NCBI GenBank assembly: GCA_030043335.1
Contig: JASHXX010000059.1
Location: 1-5,011 of the forward strand
Source: Xanthobacteraceae bacterium
Lineage (GTDB): Bacteria > Pseudomonadota > Alphaproteobacteria > Rhizobiales > Xanthobacteraceae
Direction of reading: 5' to 3'
DNA length: 5,011 nt
In this document: piece after piece, positions 4,349 to 5,011 of the stretch
Numbering within the stretch: position 1 is the stretch's first letter
Layout: the number at the start of each line of letters is the position of its first letter
Translations under genes and position numbers: made by a program
Notes under the pieces: model-generated
What the model saw: the letters and a program-made list of their open reading frames with translations, nothing else
What the model was told of the DNA's origin: nothing
Database searches by the model: none

Positions 4349-4816
4349 ATCTTCAACTTGGACACACTCGGGATTTGCCGAGCGCCTTGGCCGATGGTGC
4401 GCGAAACAAAGGAAAGCGCTAAGATAGTTCGAGGTTGGGGCATGCCAGTCGGTGTTGCAACTCGCAATGCGATGTTGCTTCGTGAATTGTTGCACCGAAC
4501 GACAGACTTGCCGTTGTTTACCGGAGCGGATCGCGCACTGGACGGCTTTTTGTGCGAGGCTAGGCACATCCATGGCGAGGATGGTCTCGGGGGCGCAACG
4601 CGATCTATCGACGCCGACTTGTTGGAGAAAATAGCGCGTCAGACCGCGCTGCGACTGGGCGAAGGCTCGGCCCCTGTCGGGACGCCTGTAATACTTATTG
4701 GGATTGGGCCGGCCACGAACATGCCGCGCCTTGTCTCGTGGTATGGACCCTCTGCCGTAAGCCGTATTGTACTGATGTCTGGAGTGTTTTTCGATTTCGG
4801 CAATAGACGTATTTAA
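4349..4816 (+). pseudogene. N-terminal-half remnant of an inosine-uridine-type nucleoside hydrolase
   Basis: The frame shows successive family landmarks: GVATRNAMLLRELLHRTTDL, LFTGADRAL, ARHIHGEDGLGG, then VILIGIGPATNMPRL and SRIVLMSGVFFDFGN. These match the IU-nucleoside hydrolase order ATRNAL, PVxxGAxRPL, HGxDGLGG, xxIGPLTN and IVxMGGxF..GN. The enzymes split the N-glycosidic bond of ribonucleosides using a calcium bound by an N-terminal DxDxxxDD cluster. Here the corresponding region (from 4361) reads DTLGICRA, so most ligand aspartates are gone, apparently through small indels. The frame stops at TAA 4814-4816 soon after GN, about halfway through a normal 310-residue protein, so the C-terminal catalytic histidine and aspartate are missing as well. 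Both ends are therefore defective. The only apparent starts are TTG at 4358 or internal ATGs without good ribosome binding sites. Confidence 0.75.
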
Positions 4817-4873
4817 AATTTGCTCGGCGGTGGCACGAGGCCGCGTTGGGGATTTCGACTTGTTCACCGGCGG

Positions 4874-5011
4874 TTAGCTCGTCCGGGTCGGGGCGAGCGC
4901 ATAGGTTCCTCTCAACCTATCAACGGCGGCCATCGCTTCCTAACGCGCGATCGGCGGTAGTTCTGGAACGAAAGCGAGAACTTCCCAGTTTGGTCCGTTT
5001 CCAATCGGCTT
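4874..5011 (-). pseudogene. 3' end of a small hypothetical gene with an in-frame amber codon
   Basis: Entering from the right edge, the minus strand reads KPIGNGPNWEVLAFVPELPP and IAR, then TAG at 4942-4940. It continues in the same frame as EAMAAVDRLRGTYALAPTRT and S to TAA 4876-4874. Both halves look like one protein. The pattern NWxVxxFxPELPxxA, a helix and YAL is, as I remember it, a common ending of short Bradyrhizobium hypothetical proteins. The TAG is one base from CAG, GAG, AAG or TGG, so a single substitution is the simplest cause. If the TAG is the true stop, the protein simply ends at IAR and the rest is untranslated. The 5' part is outside the window. Confidence 0.55.

Noticed and set aside
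4259..4867. A 202-codon minus-strand open frame
   Set aside because: It is antisense to the nucleoside hydrolase remnant and part of the 4145-4333 gene. The product is arginine- and serine-rich with no recognisable motif, although its first 30 residues look acceptable.
1..5011. CRISPR array, tRNA or rRNA gene, complete insertion sequence
   Set aside because: No regularly spaced repeats, no cloverleaf-like sequence, no transposase motif and no paired terminal inverted repeats were seen by eye.

Overview
The window looks like an accessory, partly decayed stretch of an alphaproteobacterial chromosome, most likely a Rhizobiales genome of the Bradyrhizobium type. This rests on GC-rich codon use and on small proteins whose style matches that group, recognised by eye without any search. 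No rRNA, tRNA, CRISPR array or complete insertion sequence was seen.

Layout. Bases 1-200 hold the 5' part of a small hypothetical gene on the minus strand. A complete CspA-type cold shock gene follows at 382-588 (+), with a palindrome and a weak promoter upstream and a 3' stem-loop over its stop codon. From about 672 to 1886 all likely genes are on the minus strand. In transcription order they are a small putative membrane protein (1886-1692), a stand-alone ParB N-terminal-domain protein (1629-1381), a small hypothetical protein with an apparent one-base deletion (from 1319), and a 72-residue hypothetical protein (890-672).

Bases 1922-2356 carry two gene remnants. One is the 3' end of a large cyclase/ATPase/TPR-type protein (+) and the other is the 3' end of a class I SAM-dependent methyltransferase (-). 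Bases 2426-3760 (-) hold an intact 108-residue hypothetical gene and an intact metallo-beta-lactamase-fold hydrolase of the N-acyl homoserine lactonase family. Between them is a 47-codon N-terminal stub of an SMP-30/gluconolactonase gene that overlaps the end of the hydrolase gene. About 380 bases upstream of the hydrolase contain no confident gene. The right end has a small hypothetical gene (4145-4333, +), an N-terminal-half remnant of an inosine-uridine-type nucleoside hydrolase (4349-4816, +), and the 3' end of a small hypothetical gene broken by an in-frame amber codon (4874-5011, -).

Interpretation. Intact small genes and one intact enzyme gene sit among at least five fragments of unrelated enzymes or small genes, the signature of repeated deletion and recombination. 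The hydrolase was probably once part of a longer lactone- or ester-catabolic operon whose partner, at least on the downstream side, has been cut away. No complete novel system can be demonstrated. The best candidates for something undescribed are the minus-strand cluster around the ParB-domain protein and the orphaned lactonase-family enzyme.
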